Source of the DNA: Straminergon stramineum
Lineage: Eukaryota > Streptophyta > Bryopsida > Hypnales > Calliergonaceae
Assembly (NCBI GenBank): GCA_963920665.1
Contig: OY987271.1
Coordinates: 16,247,350-16,311,349, forward strand
Direction of reading: 5' to 3'
DNA: 64,000 nt
Of the stretch, positions 25,304-37,458 are shown one piece after another; the stretch's first letter is position 1, and the number at the start of each line of letters is the position of its first letter. The translations under genes were made by a program, and so were the position numbers. The notes beneath the pieces are model-generated. The model did no database searches and had not been told where the DNA came from. It worked only from the letters and a program-made list of their open reading frames with translations.

Positions 25304-25563
25304 CCCCTGTGTGTTAGAGCGGATGTTTTATGGACTCTGAGAAAATAAGATTTGTGGAATACGAGGTTCATCAAATATTATAATCTTGAAATCCGCATGG
25401 TGGATTCTCTTATAAATTGCAGATTCATACTCATCAGTAAGTTGGCTTCAAATCTCAATGGTGAAAACTTCAGTAACCGAGTAGTTCTCAAATTATTCTG
25501 GATTCTCTAGATCCAACCAAAAAAGCTCCTCAGTCATGTAGTTCTCTCTGTGATGCACAGGGG
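25304..25563 (+). mobile_element. Short TTAA-bounded TIR element
   Basis: 260 bases between TTAA 25300-25303 and TTAA 25564-25567. Ends are CCCCTGTGTGTT and, inverted, CCCCTGTGCATC. Non-coding. It shares its right TTAA with the next element. Confidence 0.8.
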
Positions 25564-25567
25564 TTAA

Positions 25568-26495
25568 CCCCTAAAGGACCAAGGTTTTTTTGGGGGGCAA
25601 CATAACTTTTTGGGCACGTACGTGTGACTAGAGATTTTCATGTTTTTGGCCGAAACTTTAATAGAAGGTGTACATGAGGAATACCTTTCATGTGCACTAA
25701 ATTTTAGGGCATTTGGAAATATGAGTCAAAAGTTATGGCTTGATATGTAGTTTGTTCCTCAACTTGGGCAGTTTGGGCAAATCTGAAAAAATCATTTTTT
25801 TAATAATAAAAATTTGAAATTGGTTTTCTAGATTTATATATATATAAAGCTTTGAATCATTCTCTTTTGATCAATGAGTCAAAAACTATGAGATGTTTTT
25901 AGTTTGCAAGCAAGTATGGATTCTCTACTCTAAAATAAACTTTGAAGTCCTTTATTTAACTCAATTTTCAATATTTTTTTGAAAAAGAATAAAATCATTA
26001 GATGTAGGTTGTTTATTAAAACATTACAACAATGGGAATTGGGATTTTTCAATTCCATTAATAAATTGTTAACAATCTAGTATTTTGAATCATTCTCTAC
26101 ATCTTTCTACTTACTATTTTTTTTTCCTATATGTTGCACAATTCCAAATGATCTAAAAATTTTCAAACATGTAGCCAACTTGCATTGAAGAATGAATCTA
26201 GAGAAGCAATACCATTTGGGACATTTTTTCATACAAATGTGACCTTGTGAAGTGTAATTGCCCGTTTTTTCACAACACCCCCCAAAGGATTTTTGTCTCT
26301 TCAAATGTTAATATCTTGCAATCTACATAGTGGAATTTTCTGAATTTTTTTCCACATCTTCTCAATCTAATGTACTACAAGATCCTACAAATACATGTGT
26401 CCGAAATTTTTTTTTTTTCTAAAACTTGATACTTATATTAGAAATGATTGTGTTTGAGAGGTTTTGGTGATAACATAGTCAAAGAACTCTAGGGG
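25568..26495 (+). mobile_element. TTAA-bounded element, longer copy
   Basis: 928 bases between TTAA 25564-25567 and TTAA 26496-26499. It starts CCCCTAAAGGACCAAGG, the same end as the 50.26-kb element; the right end is CTAGGGG. No credible open frame. Together with the preceding element it occupies one TTAA inside MITE-3. Confidence 0.75.
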
Positions 26496-26526
26496 TTAAA
26501 TGATTATTAATGGGTGTTTCTACCAT

Positions 26527-27891
26527 GAGTTAAACTGACCCAAAAGGCTTGAATTGCATGGACTTATTACAGTTATGCACATGTGAGTGAGCGGGCGGTT
26601 GAAGTTGTCGTTACCAGTGTTGGCAGGCAGAGATCTTGGACGTATGAACATTGCACTGTACCTATAATTTCTGAAATAATGTCCATTTCATATCAAGTTA
26701 CATTCATATGTTCAGTCAATATCCACCCACCCCACCCCACCCCACCCCCAACACAGGTTGTTATTCAATTCCCCACTGCCTGTCTTCAAGTGAAAGTGTG
26801 CCGTTTGTATGCTGGATTGGACAGGCTCTCATGGCGTTTACGAGTTGGTTGCGCATTGCAATCAGTGGTGTCACATCTGGGGTCTCATGTATTGATGCCG
26901 TGCAGCAGTCTTCGGCTTCAACTTTGATTGCTATATGACACTCATGAGTGTAATCCATTGTTAAACTGTTATTAGTATTAGCATTATTAGACTTTCACAA
27001 CCCCTTTAAAGATTATGGAGAGGTTTGTTTGTTTGTTTTTGGAAACAAATGAAACGGAATTCATGGATAGGTTTTGCATTGAATGAGTGAGTGAAGAAAG
27101 AAAAAGAGTGGTCTTTTGTTTGGTGGGAAGAGGCTATCAGTGATCAAGCTCTTAATAAATTTCCAAATAATTAGGCAGATGACCACATATAACTTAAGTT
27201 AAGCTCACTTGAGAGTCCCAAAGTGCATGCCGTTTCGATGGGAATGGCATCAGTGGAAAGGATATTACCTTGCAAAATTTCACTAGAGAGAATGAATTCT
27301 AGATTTTCAAATGGAACCTAGGAGGGTGTGAGTAACAATGGGACCATTAAAAGAAATCTGTGTTTATTTTAACAAAATCTACATGACGTGTTTGTTGAGG
27401 CAAACATAGAATTGTGCGTTTTTCTGCATTTTAAAAGTTTTTGCCCAACTAGTGAAATGAAGTTTATTTAGTGTAGTTTCTACTCCAATTGAAAAATTGG
27501 AAAAATTCCATATTTTACTTGCAATTTGAACTTCGGGCTTGTAGCCATGGTTTGCTGATTTTTTATAATTTTAAAATGACAAGGTAATTTCAGTTTACAC
27601 GATCATGATGTTATACACTATAATATATACCCATACTAAAAATTTCAGAATATTTTTTTAGCACATTTTGTATCTGATATGAATTTTCTTCACTTTTCTT
27701 TCAAAAAATGAATAGTAATTTCAAATTTTTCTATGACTCACAAAAGACATGTGATTCCATCTTTGAAAAATAGGAAAATAAATTTCATTCATATTTATAG
27801 TTGCTAAACGACAACAAGCACATAGAAGAGAAGGTTTGGGAGGCTTGAATCCGTGGTCATGTGCCCCACATCCTTTCATAGTGAACATAAG
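26527..27891. other. Gene-free stretch
   Basis: AT-rich, with a (CCCCA)n run at about 26728-26750 and a LINE-tail fragment (GGAAACAAATGAAACGGAAT) at 27040-27060. The 60- to 110-codon frames at 26.6-26.96 kb overlap one another on both strands and show no domain. Confidence 0.45.
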
Positions 27892-28084
27892 TTAACCCTT
27901 AGAGGATGGACTAGTGACCATGGAAATGACTTTTCTAACCATGTGACATCATTTACTTTTAAAAAAACCAAAAATATTCATTGGAGGTCAAACTACTATG
28001 CAAGGTCTCTACTGTTTTGGGACAAAATTCCAAGGATGAACAATTGCACTTCAATCCCACATAAGAAGATTCTTTGTCATCCAC
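27892..28084 (-). mobile_element. TTAA-B family element, inverted and truncated
   Basis: Begins TTAACCCTTAGAGGATGG and continues as the reverse complement of the 15.5-kb copy up to 'tctttgtcatcca'. The other TIR is missing. Confidence 0.65.
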
Positions 28085-30419
28085 CTAAAAGCAAGTCCTC
28101 TGAAAGTCCTCAGCGTGTTTAAGTCTTGGAACTGCCGAAAGACTAGAATCTGAGTTCCAGAAGTCCAGCTACATGCCTCCAGCGTTTTCCTGCCAAACAC
28201 TAAGTTACAAAGAAGTCAACCATTCTTCCACGGCACATAACTTACTTGATGGAAAAGGATAACCTACACTCACCACTGCCTTGAATGGATTCTATGGACT
28301 CCGCCCGTCGGGTCCGTCTGTCTGCATCTGCAGCTCAGCTCTGGACTGGAGTCACTGGACTGCAGGATTGTAGGAGACTTTGTTTCAAATCCACACTCTA
28401 ACAGGCACTCAGGGATTGCATTGACTCAGTCGATCGCATTAAGTTAGATTGGAGTTGTTCGATTCGGTTGTCCCTGGTTCCAAGTTTTCCAAGTGATACT
28501 ATTAAGTTACAGACTTCGATTCACCCACTTGCAGTTGTTTGGAGGTGCCTGTCGATTGATTTGTGTGGCAAAAAAACAAGCAACTAATCGTGGCAGATGT
28601 GCTGGCTGGTGGACCTGATTTGGAGGCTTGATTCCTCAAGTCCGAAACCCTAAAAAGGCTGTCTCCGGACGCCGAAAGAGTGGCATTTAAGAACTCCCTC
28701 CAAAACCCAACAGTAAGTTAATGTCAGACAGTTCCAAAAGCGACCCTCACTGTTGCAAAAAACCCTTTCTCTAGAAAGATTCTTCCCTGGAATGTTCTGT
28801 TCAGATTGTTTTGCTACGAAAAGTGATGGTGTCATGAACAAAAGAGAAAAAGGAATGCAATTCTCTGGGACTCCCCAGGCAACTAAAGCATACAAATCTC
28901 ACTAAAATTAATCTCAATCTGTTCAGAAACAAAGCTCGCATCTCATGCACTATAGAGTCTCCGTAAAATCAAAGCTTGCAAGATAAATGTACAAATTCTG
29001 AATATGAGGGTGTAGGATCTAGTTTGGATATCAACATTTCGAAAAATTTGTAGTTTACTCATACAATGTTGAAAAGTACATGCTTAAAGCATCTCCATCA
29101 GGGCATGTCATACTACTCTGGCAAATGGTTTAGAAGCTTGGAGTTGTCTCACCTTGTATAGTCTTTGTTGTTTTTCAATGCAAGCCACTTGAAAAATCCA
29201 TTGCAACACTTCAATTTGTAGTGTCTTGCATGGTTGAAATGTCACATGCTAGTCACGAGATGATGAACTTTTAGCCTAAAACTTCCCACTTTTGGATGTT
29301 GTGACCAATTGCATCTCTCTCAATGTGTTTGGTTTTGGTAGCTAACTAACCTTGCACCTCCTTAAGTGGGAGTTTTTGACATGTGAACCTATCTTTGAAA
29401 TTTTCTAGTGGGGGAACAGGAACACGACGGCCCATCGAGTGCAATTGGCACACGCCATCTAGAGGCTAGTGCATCCCTTTTGGATATAGTGTGAGAGTAT
29501 AGTGCCAAAAGCTAAACATGATGCTAGAAAATATCTACCGTAAAATAACATTTGCCATCATTTGAAATTTCTCATTTTCACTAGCTATTTTCCTCGTGTC
29601 AATAAATAAGCTATATTTTTCTCCATGAACCTCAAGAAACCACACTACTATTGCCAAATAATGTTATTGAGAGTGAAAACTAATCTCTTTCACATTTGTT
29701 TTCGAATAGAGATCTAAAAAGTCTAGTGAATCTACTTATAGCTAGAGATAGGCATGTATTCTGAATACATAAAATCAAGTTTTTTTCTTCATTTTGCAAT
29801 TGTCAAAACTCATTGAGAAGGAGGAAGATTAAAGAATACATATAGGTCAGATCCAATTCAAAGGAATGAAGTTATAAAGAAGCAAAGCATAGAGTGCCCA
29901 ACATGGAGAGTATATACTACCATTGCATTAGACTTAATCAATACCCTAATCTACAATCAACATAAGATCTCAAATAAAATTTCAAATAACAATACTAATA
30001 GAATCCTTCTTGTGATTTATAAGAAAGCTTCTCTATAAATAGATCACCCCCCATTCACAATACCCTACAAATTATTTTGAAATGTGGTGTTTATAAAGGT
30101 ACCTCAGTAGTCCTTGAAATCATCACAACATTTGCAAGCCTTCAATATTTCACTCCTCCCTCACAATAGTTGAACTATATTGTAGCCTTAAACCCTATGT
30201 ACACCAACAAAAGAACCAAATTTCAAACCACTACATTGAATTATACCTATTAGTGAGAGCAAAAGAAAGATGAATTAAACAAAATTAGTAGAAATTAGTA
30301 TAATATTTTCCCATGTGCTAGTTCTAAATAGTATGGGCTTTTGAAAAATCCTATGTTGTATACACTAATTATAGGATAAATTAGTATACTTGGTGCATAT
30401 GACAATTCCTATATTAGAC
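28085..30419. other. Gene-free stretch, GC-richer at 28.1-28.9 kb
   Basis: The first 800 bases have raised GC and an 81-codon minus-strand frame (28650-28895) starting with TTG. No exon could be supported. From 28.9 kb on the sequence is AT-rich without coding signal. Confidence 0.45.
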
Positions 30420-30630
30420 CCATTGGATTGGTTGTACCTTGCAAAGCATGTATAACATTCACTAGTATAGAATGAATTGTTTGAGCACCAAAGAATAGTA
30501 CCAGAGTTTGATGCCAAAGGCCTATATATGCCCATATAGGCATTAAACACCAAGGTTTGAAACTTTTCTTTGGTACTCAAAACAATTCATTCTATACTAA
30601 AGTATCTCTCCTTTTGCAACACCAACCATT
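30420..30630 (+). repeat. Long fold-back hairpin
   Basis: Two arms of about 100 bases pair around 30523. The best segment is TAGTATAGAATGAATTGTTT on the left and its near-exact complement on the right, flanked by 'ttggttgtaccttgcaa' and 'ttgcaacaccaacca'. It could be a fold-back transposon or a source of hairpin RNA. Confidence 0.8.
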
Positions 30631-31479
30631 TGCTACGAGCAAGAATAGAGTTTTTTTACATCTACTTGCTGTCTACCCAAACATGACAAAGCTTTTGCTC
30701 AAATTCAACACTAGTTTTGAAATGGAATGATTGGAAGTCAAAGAATTATTTGAAACAACCACTAAAAGTTGAAGCATATTGTACTTCAAGGATGCCTAGG
30801 TGATTAAGGGTAGTGAATAATATGTCTTTCCATGACCTCAATTCAAAATATTTGTAGTATATATTCATATTGTTTCTAAAAATTCTCAAATCAATTAAAT
30901 TCACTTGTGCTTTTATTTTCTATCATTGTGATATGATATTTTTTTCAAAATTGTGTTCAAAATTGTTGTCTTGAAAAAAATGTTTGTTTTAGGTGTAGAT
31001 ACCTCATTGATTTTTACTAAGAAGACTAAAGATCCATCTACAATGGCTCACATTTCATTGTAAAATTTGAATTGAAGAGTTTCACAAATAAAAAAAACTG
31101 CAATTCAAGGGAAGGAAAGAGTCCCTCAATATCCTGCTTGTGTATTTATGACACATGAAATATACATAACATTATATAAAGAGGCAATAATCCTCTCATA
31201 TTGGGAAGGTATTATGCCTCCCTTGATACTTGGGAGGGACTTCTCAACAATTCAACAATTGGGGTTGGCAGAGGAGCCATAGAAGCTATTTTTATTCATT
31301 TTAGGGATTCCTTTTCAAGGATGCAAAAAAAGACCCCTATGTCATTGGTAAACAATGTAATGTACCCCCTATATGAAACTTGTCAATACTAATCCCTTTG
31401 CACTTGAACTCCAAAAGAAATCAATATTAAAAATGTTTTGCAAGGTTTAAAGACCAGTCAAAATATGCCTACTAACCCT

Positions 31480-31640
31480 CAAAAGGACTCGCCCCCCCTC
31501 CCCTAGCCCTTGACCAAAGAAGTCACCAAAATGCTCCAATTATTAGACCAATAGGTGCATTCTTTGTTTCTACAGTGAACAATCAAGTCACCCATCGACC
31601 ACTTTTCGGCCTCAATGTTGTCCTTCTAGTGGAGAGCTCA
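31480..31640 (+). mobile_element. TTAA-C family relic
   Basis: Carries the shared core GACCAATAGGTGCATTCTTT followed by 'gtttctacagtgaacaatcaag' and 'cccatcgaccac'. Bounding TTAAs are no longer clear. Confidence 0.55.
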
Positions 31641-32344
31641 AAAATTGGTCTGCCAAGTCCATGTGTTTCAAAAAAATAGATTTGTCTGCCAATTGTATGG
31701 GTGCAAGGAAGCTTCTTAAATTGAAAGAATGTGCGTGTTGCCCCTAGTCACTGATAGAGTAATGGCTCACCTACAGGAGGTGTCCTCACAAGGCAATTTC
31801 CTTAGAACTGAAAGGTACGTCCGGCCAATGTCCGTGCCATCTTGTGATTGTGCCAAATCAGCCATCTCCAAGTTTTATTTTTTTATTTTTTTGAAACACC
31901 ATCTCCAAAGTTTCAAGTGAAGTCAAAGGATCAGCCAGTTCATATGACAAACCACCACATCATCCAAAAGTACGTAAATTTGAACTCACACTTTTTTGGA
32001 AAACTACGTTAAGTTATTGTAGATATCCCAACATGTGTTGATGTGTTGTTGGGTTTGCAGATAGGGGCGAGGCTTTCCATGAATGACTGCCCCCAGTCTA
32101 TTGAACCAGTAAGCTTACGCGGACAACCGACCACCCACAAGCAAACCAAAATTGAAATCCCATTGTAGGCCATTGAAACCGTACAGAGGAGTGTATCTTG
32201 AACTTGTGCTAGACATTGGTGTCTTATAATATTTAAAGGTGTCTAGTTTATACACGTGTTTTAAAAATATGACATGTACATTGAAGGAACAAATAATTCT
32301 TTTGATAAAAAAGCTCTAGCTTTAACATATAAATTAATCTTTAA

Positions 32345-32485
32345 CCTTGTAAGGGCTTGACCCCCTATAACTAAGGTAGTGTCCAAAATTCTTTGATTAT
32401 TGGACCAATAGGTGTATTTTCTTTTTCTACAATCAACGATGAAGTCATCCATTGGCCCATTTGGGTCTACAATGTCCTCATAGGG
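32345..32485 (+). mobile_element. TTAA-C element, first of a tandem pair
   Basis: 141 bases between TTAA 32341-32344 and TTAA 32486-32489. Imperfect inverted ends (CCTTGTAAGG / CCCTATGAGG). Core GACCAATAGGTG. Confidence 0.65.
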
Positions 32486-32489
32486 TTAA

Positions 32490-32622
32490 CAGACGTAGTC
32501 CCTGTGACCAAGATAGTCATTGAAACTCTCTGGTTCTTTGACCAATAGGTGCATTCTTTGTTTCTATAGTGAACAATGATGTCATCTATCAACTACGTTT
32601 TGGTCTCAACGTTCTTTCAGGG
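32490..32622 (+). mobile_element. TTAA-C element, second of a tandem pair
   Basis: 133 bases from the shared TTAA 32486-32489 to TTAA 32623-32626. It aligns with the first copy across its length, with the order of motifs unchanged. Confidence 0.65.
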
Positions 32623-32686
32623 TTAAATAAATAATCTTGGAATTGAATGGTTTCTTGTATATAGGACAAATTTACTTTTGTAATCG

Positions 32687-32907
32687 ATGACGATAGTTTG
32701 TAAGCCTAGAAATGTGAGTCTCAATGAGCCTTGAGTCTAGGTGTAAGTAGTTACCCGACAACCATTGGAGGTGCCTATAATACAGGCAATTGTAACATAG
32801 GTATCTATGATATAGATATCATGTAATCATGAAAGGGGCTTATAAAATAGGTGCTTAGTTTCCTAGGGTAATGGGTTCAATATCCTAAGTTCACATGCTA
32901 GCAACTT
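32687..32907 (+). mobile_element. MITE-4, diverged copy
   Basis: Left end near 'gtttgtaagcctag', right end 'gttcacatgctagcaac', with an AT-rich middle holding repeated 'tataatacaggc/tataaaataggtgc' motifs, as in the copies at 35.5 and 36.84 kb. Confidence 0.5.
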
Positions 32908-34901
32908 TTGTTTTGTAATTAAAAGTTTCCATGTGTGTAGGTTATAATTCATGCATTTGAATGGTTAAAAGTTCTTACATAAACATGCCACTACTAACAT
33001 TAAACTTTTACATGGCATATTTATGGAATATGCCTTCTACTACTAACATTGAATTTTTAACTATTAGAAAGTACAATGTCCATAGTTATAAAGAAAGTAC
33101 AATATTAGTAGTGAAAGACTTTTCTATATATAAATTTCAAAATTGAATAATATGTAGGATTAAAGTATTCATGTAATGCAAAGTCATTTCATAGTCATAG
33201 TGTATAGGATGAGAAGTTTCCTTCGAAAAATAGAAACTTTTCTACAAATAAAAATAAAAACAAAAACAAAGAAGCAAAAATAAAAGGTAAATGAAGCAAA
33301 TTCAAATCAATTGAAATAATTGTCATTCAAAAGTTTTAAATAGCTAATCTACAATAAACATTTTAAATCCTAAATACTTTTCAAGTTTTTCATATTTGGA
33401 TTTACATATTTCTACAATTATGTTATTTACCTCAATTTTACAAATTGATCATTGGATAAGGTTGGTCTTTAAAGATTGAAGCATTACTTTTATTCCCTTA
33501 ATTAGCACTTAAACTTCCTAATTATGGATGATGAATGGAGAGGCTCTAGGGCATTTTTTATTACATAATTTCTCATTCATTTGAACCTATGCTTGAATTT
33601 TATAAACCACACTTTTATATGATGAATTTGATGAAATCAAGGTGAATCATATGTATTTATAAAGATGTAGGTACTAAAGGATTAAGGAATGAAAAATATT
33701 TGAACCAAAACATTGCCATGAAGCAATTTGTTTCATCATCTAAAATATGGACTTCAAGTCATTTAAAGGTTAAGACATCCCTCTTACATATGATCTCCAC
33801 CCATGAAGATTTTCTAAAATTCTTTTTAGGTAACTTTCCTCTAGCTACCATCAATGGCAAATTTTGAATCATTCCTCACTTATCTAAAAGACTAGTGGTG
33901 CAAAAAAAAAACATGTTGCAAAAGCCACGTGGTGACCTTGTCTTTGTGTAGGGGTGAAGAAAATTTTACATGACTATATGTTCCTTATTGTTCATGAATG
34001 TCATGGGATCTAAACCATTAAAACATTTGTACTACGTGAAAGGCATTTGTATTCCAACTAAAGTTTAGATTCACATCACTTGCTATGGACTACACTATTA
34101 ATACTATCTCTATGAGCCTTTGAGGGGGAGGGTAAAAATTTGAAACAAAACTTCAAATTTTCACCTTGGAGAAACACAAAACAAATAATTTATTGTAGAT
34201 GATCAAATCTGAAAATTTGGAATTCATATTTGGAATTCTAGTCTCCAAATTAGGTGTTGGAGGTCATGAAATACAAACTTGATGGCCCACTATATGCAAA
34301 TTTTATGTACATAACAAGAGTGGAAAAACATTTCCACCCTTCTTTGAAAAGCTTGTAACAATACTTTAAGCAATCCACCTACATCAATCTAATGTGACTA
34401 CATAATCTCCAAAAGCAATGTAGAAGGAGGAGTGTTGAAGGAGTGGGCCAACGTTGCTTCATTCAAGTAATTGAAATGAGATCATTTTTTGAGTGACTAA
34501 GGTAGTTATACCTTTCACCATTTGCCCTTTTATTTAAGTCAAGCAGATGTCCATTGAAGTGTTACCAATATGACATCAAATCATTTACTTTGAATGATTC
34601 ATATTTTACAAATGACACTTTATGATTGTAAAGTAACAAGTTCTTAGTGAGTGGTTTGGGGTCTTCCTTAAGGCACTTCGAAAATTGCACCTAATTAATG
34701 AACACTTTGATTGAGTTTCTTCTAGTCATGACTTTGAAATTTTACAAAAAATATGAAAATTCTCCAAATCTTAGTTTTAGTTTTTCAAATATTATTGATC
34801 TCTATTTGTCAGTAGGGAAAAAACAACAACTAATTATGATTTTCACTCCATCTATATACACTAGCTTAGATGAACAATAATAGGTCTTTCTATTTTATCC
34901 A
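32908..34901. other. Gene-free AT-rich stretch
   Basis: No frame longer than about 63 codons and no element boundary recognised. Confidence 0.55.
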
Positions 34902-35151
34902 CCCTAAATAGTGAAACGAGGTTGCTTGAATAATTAGATTGTCTTACTCCAAGAAATTTACTTCACAAACCATCAAAGTCAACAAATATTTCTCCAAATA
35001 TTTCTATTTGTACTTAGGGAAGTTTTTAAATCCCACTTACAACAAGACCTAATTCAAAAGCAATGCATTCTTATAAATTAACAATAACTATTCATATAAT
35101 GTCAATTGTTGAGAAATTAGTGTGTGGGCAACCTAGTTTCACTACTTAGTG
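34902..35151 (-). mobile_element. MITE-1, inverted copy
   Basis: About 250 bases with ends CCCTAAATAGTGAAACGAGG and the complement of CACTAAGTAGTGAAACTAGG. The interior is the reverse complement of the 19.8-kb copy (ATTAGTGTGTGGGCAACCTA region). TA follows the right end. Confidence 0.8.
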
Positions 35152-35160
35152 TAACTTATA

Positions 35161-35399
35161 GGCCGGGGTGGATTGACCCCCTTACTCACCCCACCCCCAA
35201 GTCATTCCAGGGGGGCATGTAAGAAAAAGGACCCCCTATTTTGTGCTTCATTAATTTATCTTCTCTACCTCTTCTAGTTAATTTAGGGCCTTTGATTGCA
35301 AATATGAATTCAAAATTTGCAAATTTTATCATGCATGAAAGATAAAAAATTTTAGGATTTTTACTTTGGGACGAGTGAGGGTGTCAATCCACCCTAGCC
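35161..35399 (+). mobile_element. MITE-5, TIR element
   Basis: 239 bases with inverted ends GGGGTGGATTGACCCCCTTA and GGGTGGATTGACACCCTCAC. It lies nine bases beyond the end of MITE-1. TTATA occurs on both outer sides but the target duplication is uncertain. Only one copy was seen in the window. Confidence 0.7.
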
Positions 35400-35515
35400 A
35401 AATTATAGGCTCATGTCATCTTCCCAAGTTCAAACTTTGAAGCATTCAACCCCACTTGAACAAATAGTTGCTATAAACCATTGAAAATACAATGTTGACA
35501 ATTTCCTGATTGACA

Positions 35516-35749
35516 CCGTTGCCATTATGCGAGCCTAGAATCATGAGCACAAGAGTCTATACACCTCTGTTACAAGTGTATATACTATAGAAACCTTCCA
35601 TGATTAGAACATGCTTATATTATAAAAAACCTATATATTATATATGTTTACATGTAAGCACCTTCATAGAGTTCTAAAGTCTCTCTTTATACATTATGCT
35701 CAAGACTTGTATGCTCACATTTCCATGCTCACATACTACCATTGTCGCA
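35516..35749 (+). mobile_element. MITE-4, copy
   Basis: Ends ACCGTTGCCATTATGCGAGC and the complement of GCGACAATGGTAGTATGTGA. The AT-rich interior is like the 36.84-kb copy. Confidence 0.65.
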
Positions 35750-36264
35750 CTCACCCCCCTTTATTTCTCTCTTGTTCTTTTAATATTATAAAAGGGCACG
35801 AACCCATGTACTAACTACTAAGTACATGATGTCATGATTCCTGATTAAGCAACCATCCACTTGAAATGATTTGTCCCTTGTAAGTTAAAATGAATTTTGT
35901 ATCCCAGTAACATGCTCAAAGATCTTGCATGAGTGTCCTCATTGTGGTGTGTAAGTAAGTACTGGCAGGTGAGATCTAAACAATTAAAGAACCATATGAA
36001 GTCATGATTCCCAATAAGCAACATCATCAAAGGAAAAGGGAAAGGCCCACTGGCATGCACACAACAGGCCAGCCGGGGATGATGGGTAAGTTAGTCACTG
36101 GCTCCGGGATATTCAATCCATGGAACTGAACTTCTGTGACCGGGATTGATCGGGATTGACTGGGATTCTTCCAGTTTTGCATGGGGAGTGGAGTTGGGGG
36201 CACACCACCGATTGCGAAAGAGGTGATTGTCAATTAACATACAATAAGTTAGTGTTTTGGAAAT

Positions 36265-37190
36265 CTCGCCCTTAGTTGTGCTTTGCAAGGGTGCTTGGGA
36301 AGAAGAATATGATTCAGGCAAAAGTTGAATACAATTATAGGGTCCGTTGAGTCGCGGTGAAATGGCATGCCTCATGGTGGGGGGTTGCACCAAATGATGG
36401 CCTCTCGTTTTGTACTTGAGTGATGGGATCTTTATTCCACTAACCCTTTCTTTTGCATGCTTCTAATATCAAAGATGGGTGTGTGAAATTTAGATTTTAA
36501 TATTGAAATATAAGATTATTCAACTTAGAAAATGAAACTTTCATCTTGGGGGATGGAATTGAATTATTGATTTCCTCTTTGTTTAGTACAACACCTCACT
36601 TTTTAAAGGAAAAAAGGAACTTTCATCTTGGTAAGTTGATCCACCATGGTTCATAGCATTATTAACCAATACAAAGGGGTTCCCTTTTGCTTCCATAGAA
36701 AGTGGGAGCCTTGACCTGGAACTATTTTGCCATTAGTTGTCTTGGGCAAGAATGCTTGGGAAGAAGAATATGATTTGGGAAAAGTCCAATACAATAGGGT
36801 CTGTTGATTTGTGGTGAGATGGCATGCCCCATGGCGGGGGCCAACAGTGCTAGTATGTGAGCCAAAGAATGAGAGCTTGTGAGCATTGAGCTTACAATAT
36901 AGGTACTTATACTATAGATACCATAGACTATAGAAGGTGTATGTATTATAAATACCTATAATATGGGTATTTTTTAACATATAGACCCTATAATTATATA
37001 TAGTTTTTACAGTATATACACCTATAACATAGGTGTGTAGTATTATAGGCTCATGGGCTCACACTCCTATGCTCACATAGTAGCAACCCTCTGGTGGGGG
37101 CTATACCAAATGATGGCCTCTCCTTATATGCTTGAGTGATGGGATCCTTATTCCATTAATCCTTTCTTTTGCATGCTAATAATATCCATG
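36265..37190 (+). repeat. Local segmental duplication, second copy interrupted
   Basis: About 215 bases at 36265-36480 ('tgcttgggaagaagaatatgat ... ccaaatgatggcctctc ... cctttcttttgcatgct') recur at 36728-37190. The second copy is split by MITE-4 (36842-37091). Non-coding. Confidence 0.75.
36842..37091 (+). mobile_element. MITE-4, with 9-10 bp target duplication
   Basis: 250 bases inserted in the second duplicate. TGGCGGGGGC (36832-36841) and TGGTGGGGGC (37092-37101) flank it, and the first duplicate has the uninterrupted TGGTGGGGG. The ends share a CTAnTATGTGAGC inverted motif. A 9-10 bp duplication suggests a Mutator-type element, or hAT if 8. Confidence 0.75.
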
Positions 37191-37208
37191 ATAGGTATGT
37201 AAAATGTA

Positions 37209-37458
37209 CAACAAGTACTGAAATTAGGTTGTCCCATACTAATTTCTTGACATTTGACACTATAAAAATATTTATTATTATTGTACAAGAATGTATTACT
37301 TTTGAATCATGTATTGTTGTAATTAGAACTCATAGACCTTCTATGTGTATAGATGGAAATATTTGTAGAAGTATTTATTGACTTTGGTAGCTTTTAAAGT
37401 AACTTTCTTGGGATAAGTCGACTTAATTGTTAAAGCAATCTAATTACATTATTTATTG
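37209..37458 (+). mobile_element. MITE-1, third copy
   Basis: 250 bases, TA on both sides (37207-37208, 37459-37460). The interior aligns with the 19.8-kb copy, including ACTGAAATTAGGTTG and 'atggaaatatttgtagaag'. TIRs are more diverged than in copy 1. Confidence 0.8.

Larger units (their letters stand above)
24930..26526 (-). mobile_element. MITE-3, inverted copy split by two TTAA insertions
   Basis: The left end (GAACCATCCATTACCAACC) and right end ('taatgggtgtttctaccat') match the long TIR of the intact copy at 53054-53402. The interior up to 25299 is its reverse complement. At the TTAA in its TIR the sequence is interrupted by two stacked TTAA elements (25304-25563, 25568-26495), then resumes at 26500. 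Confidence 0.8.

Noticed and set aside
29405..29480. 'gggggaacaggaacacgacgg' stretch as a retrotransposon boundary
   Set aside because: No paired long terminal repeat, primer-binding site or coding region was found near it.
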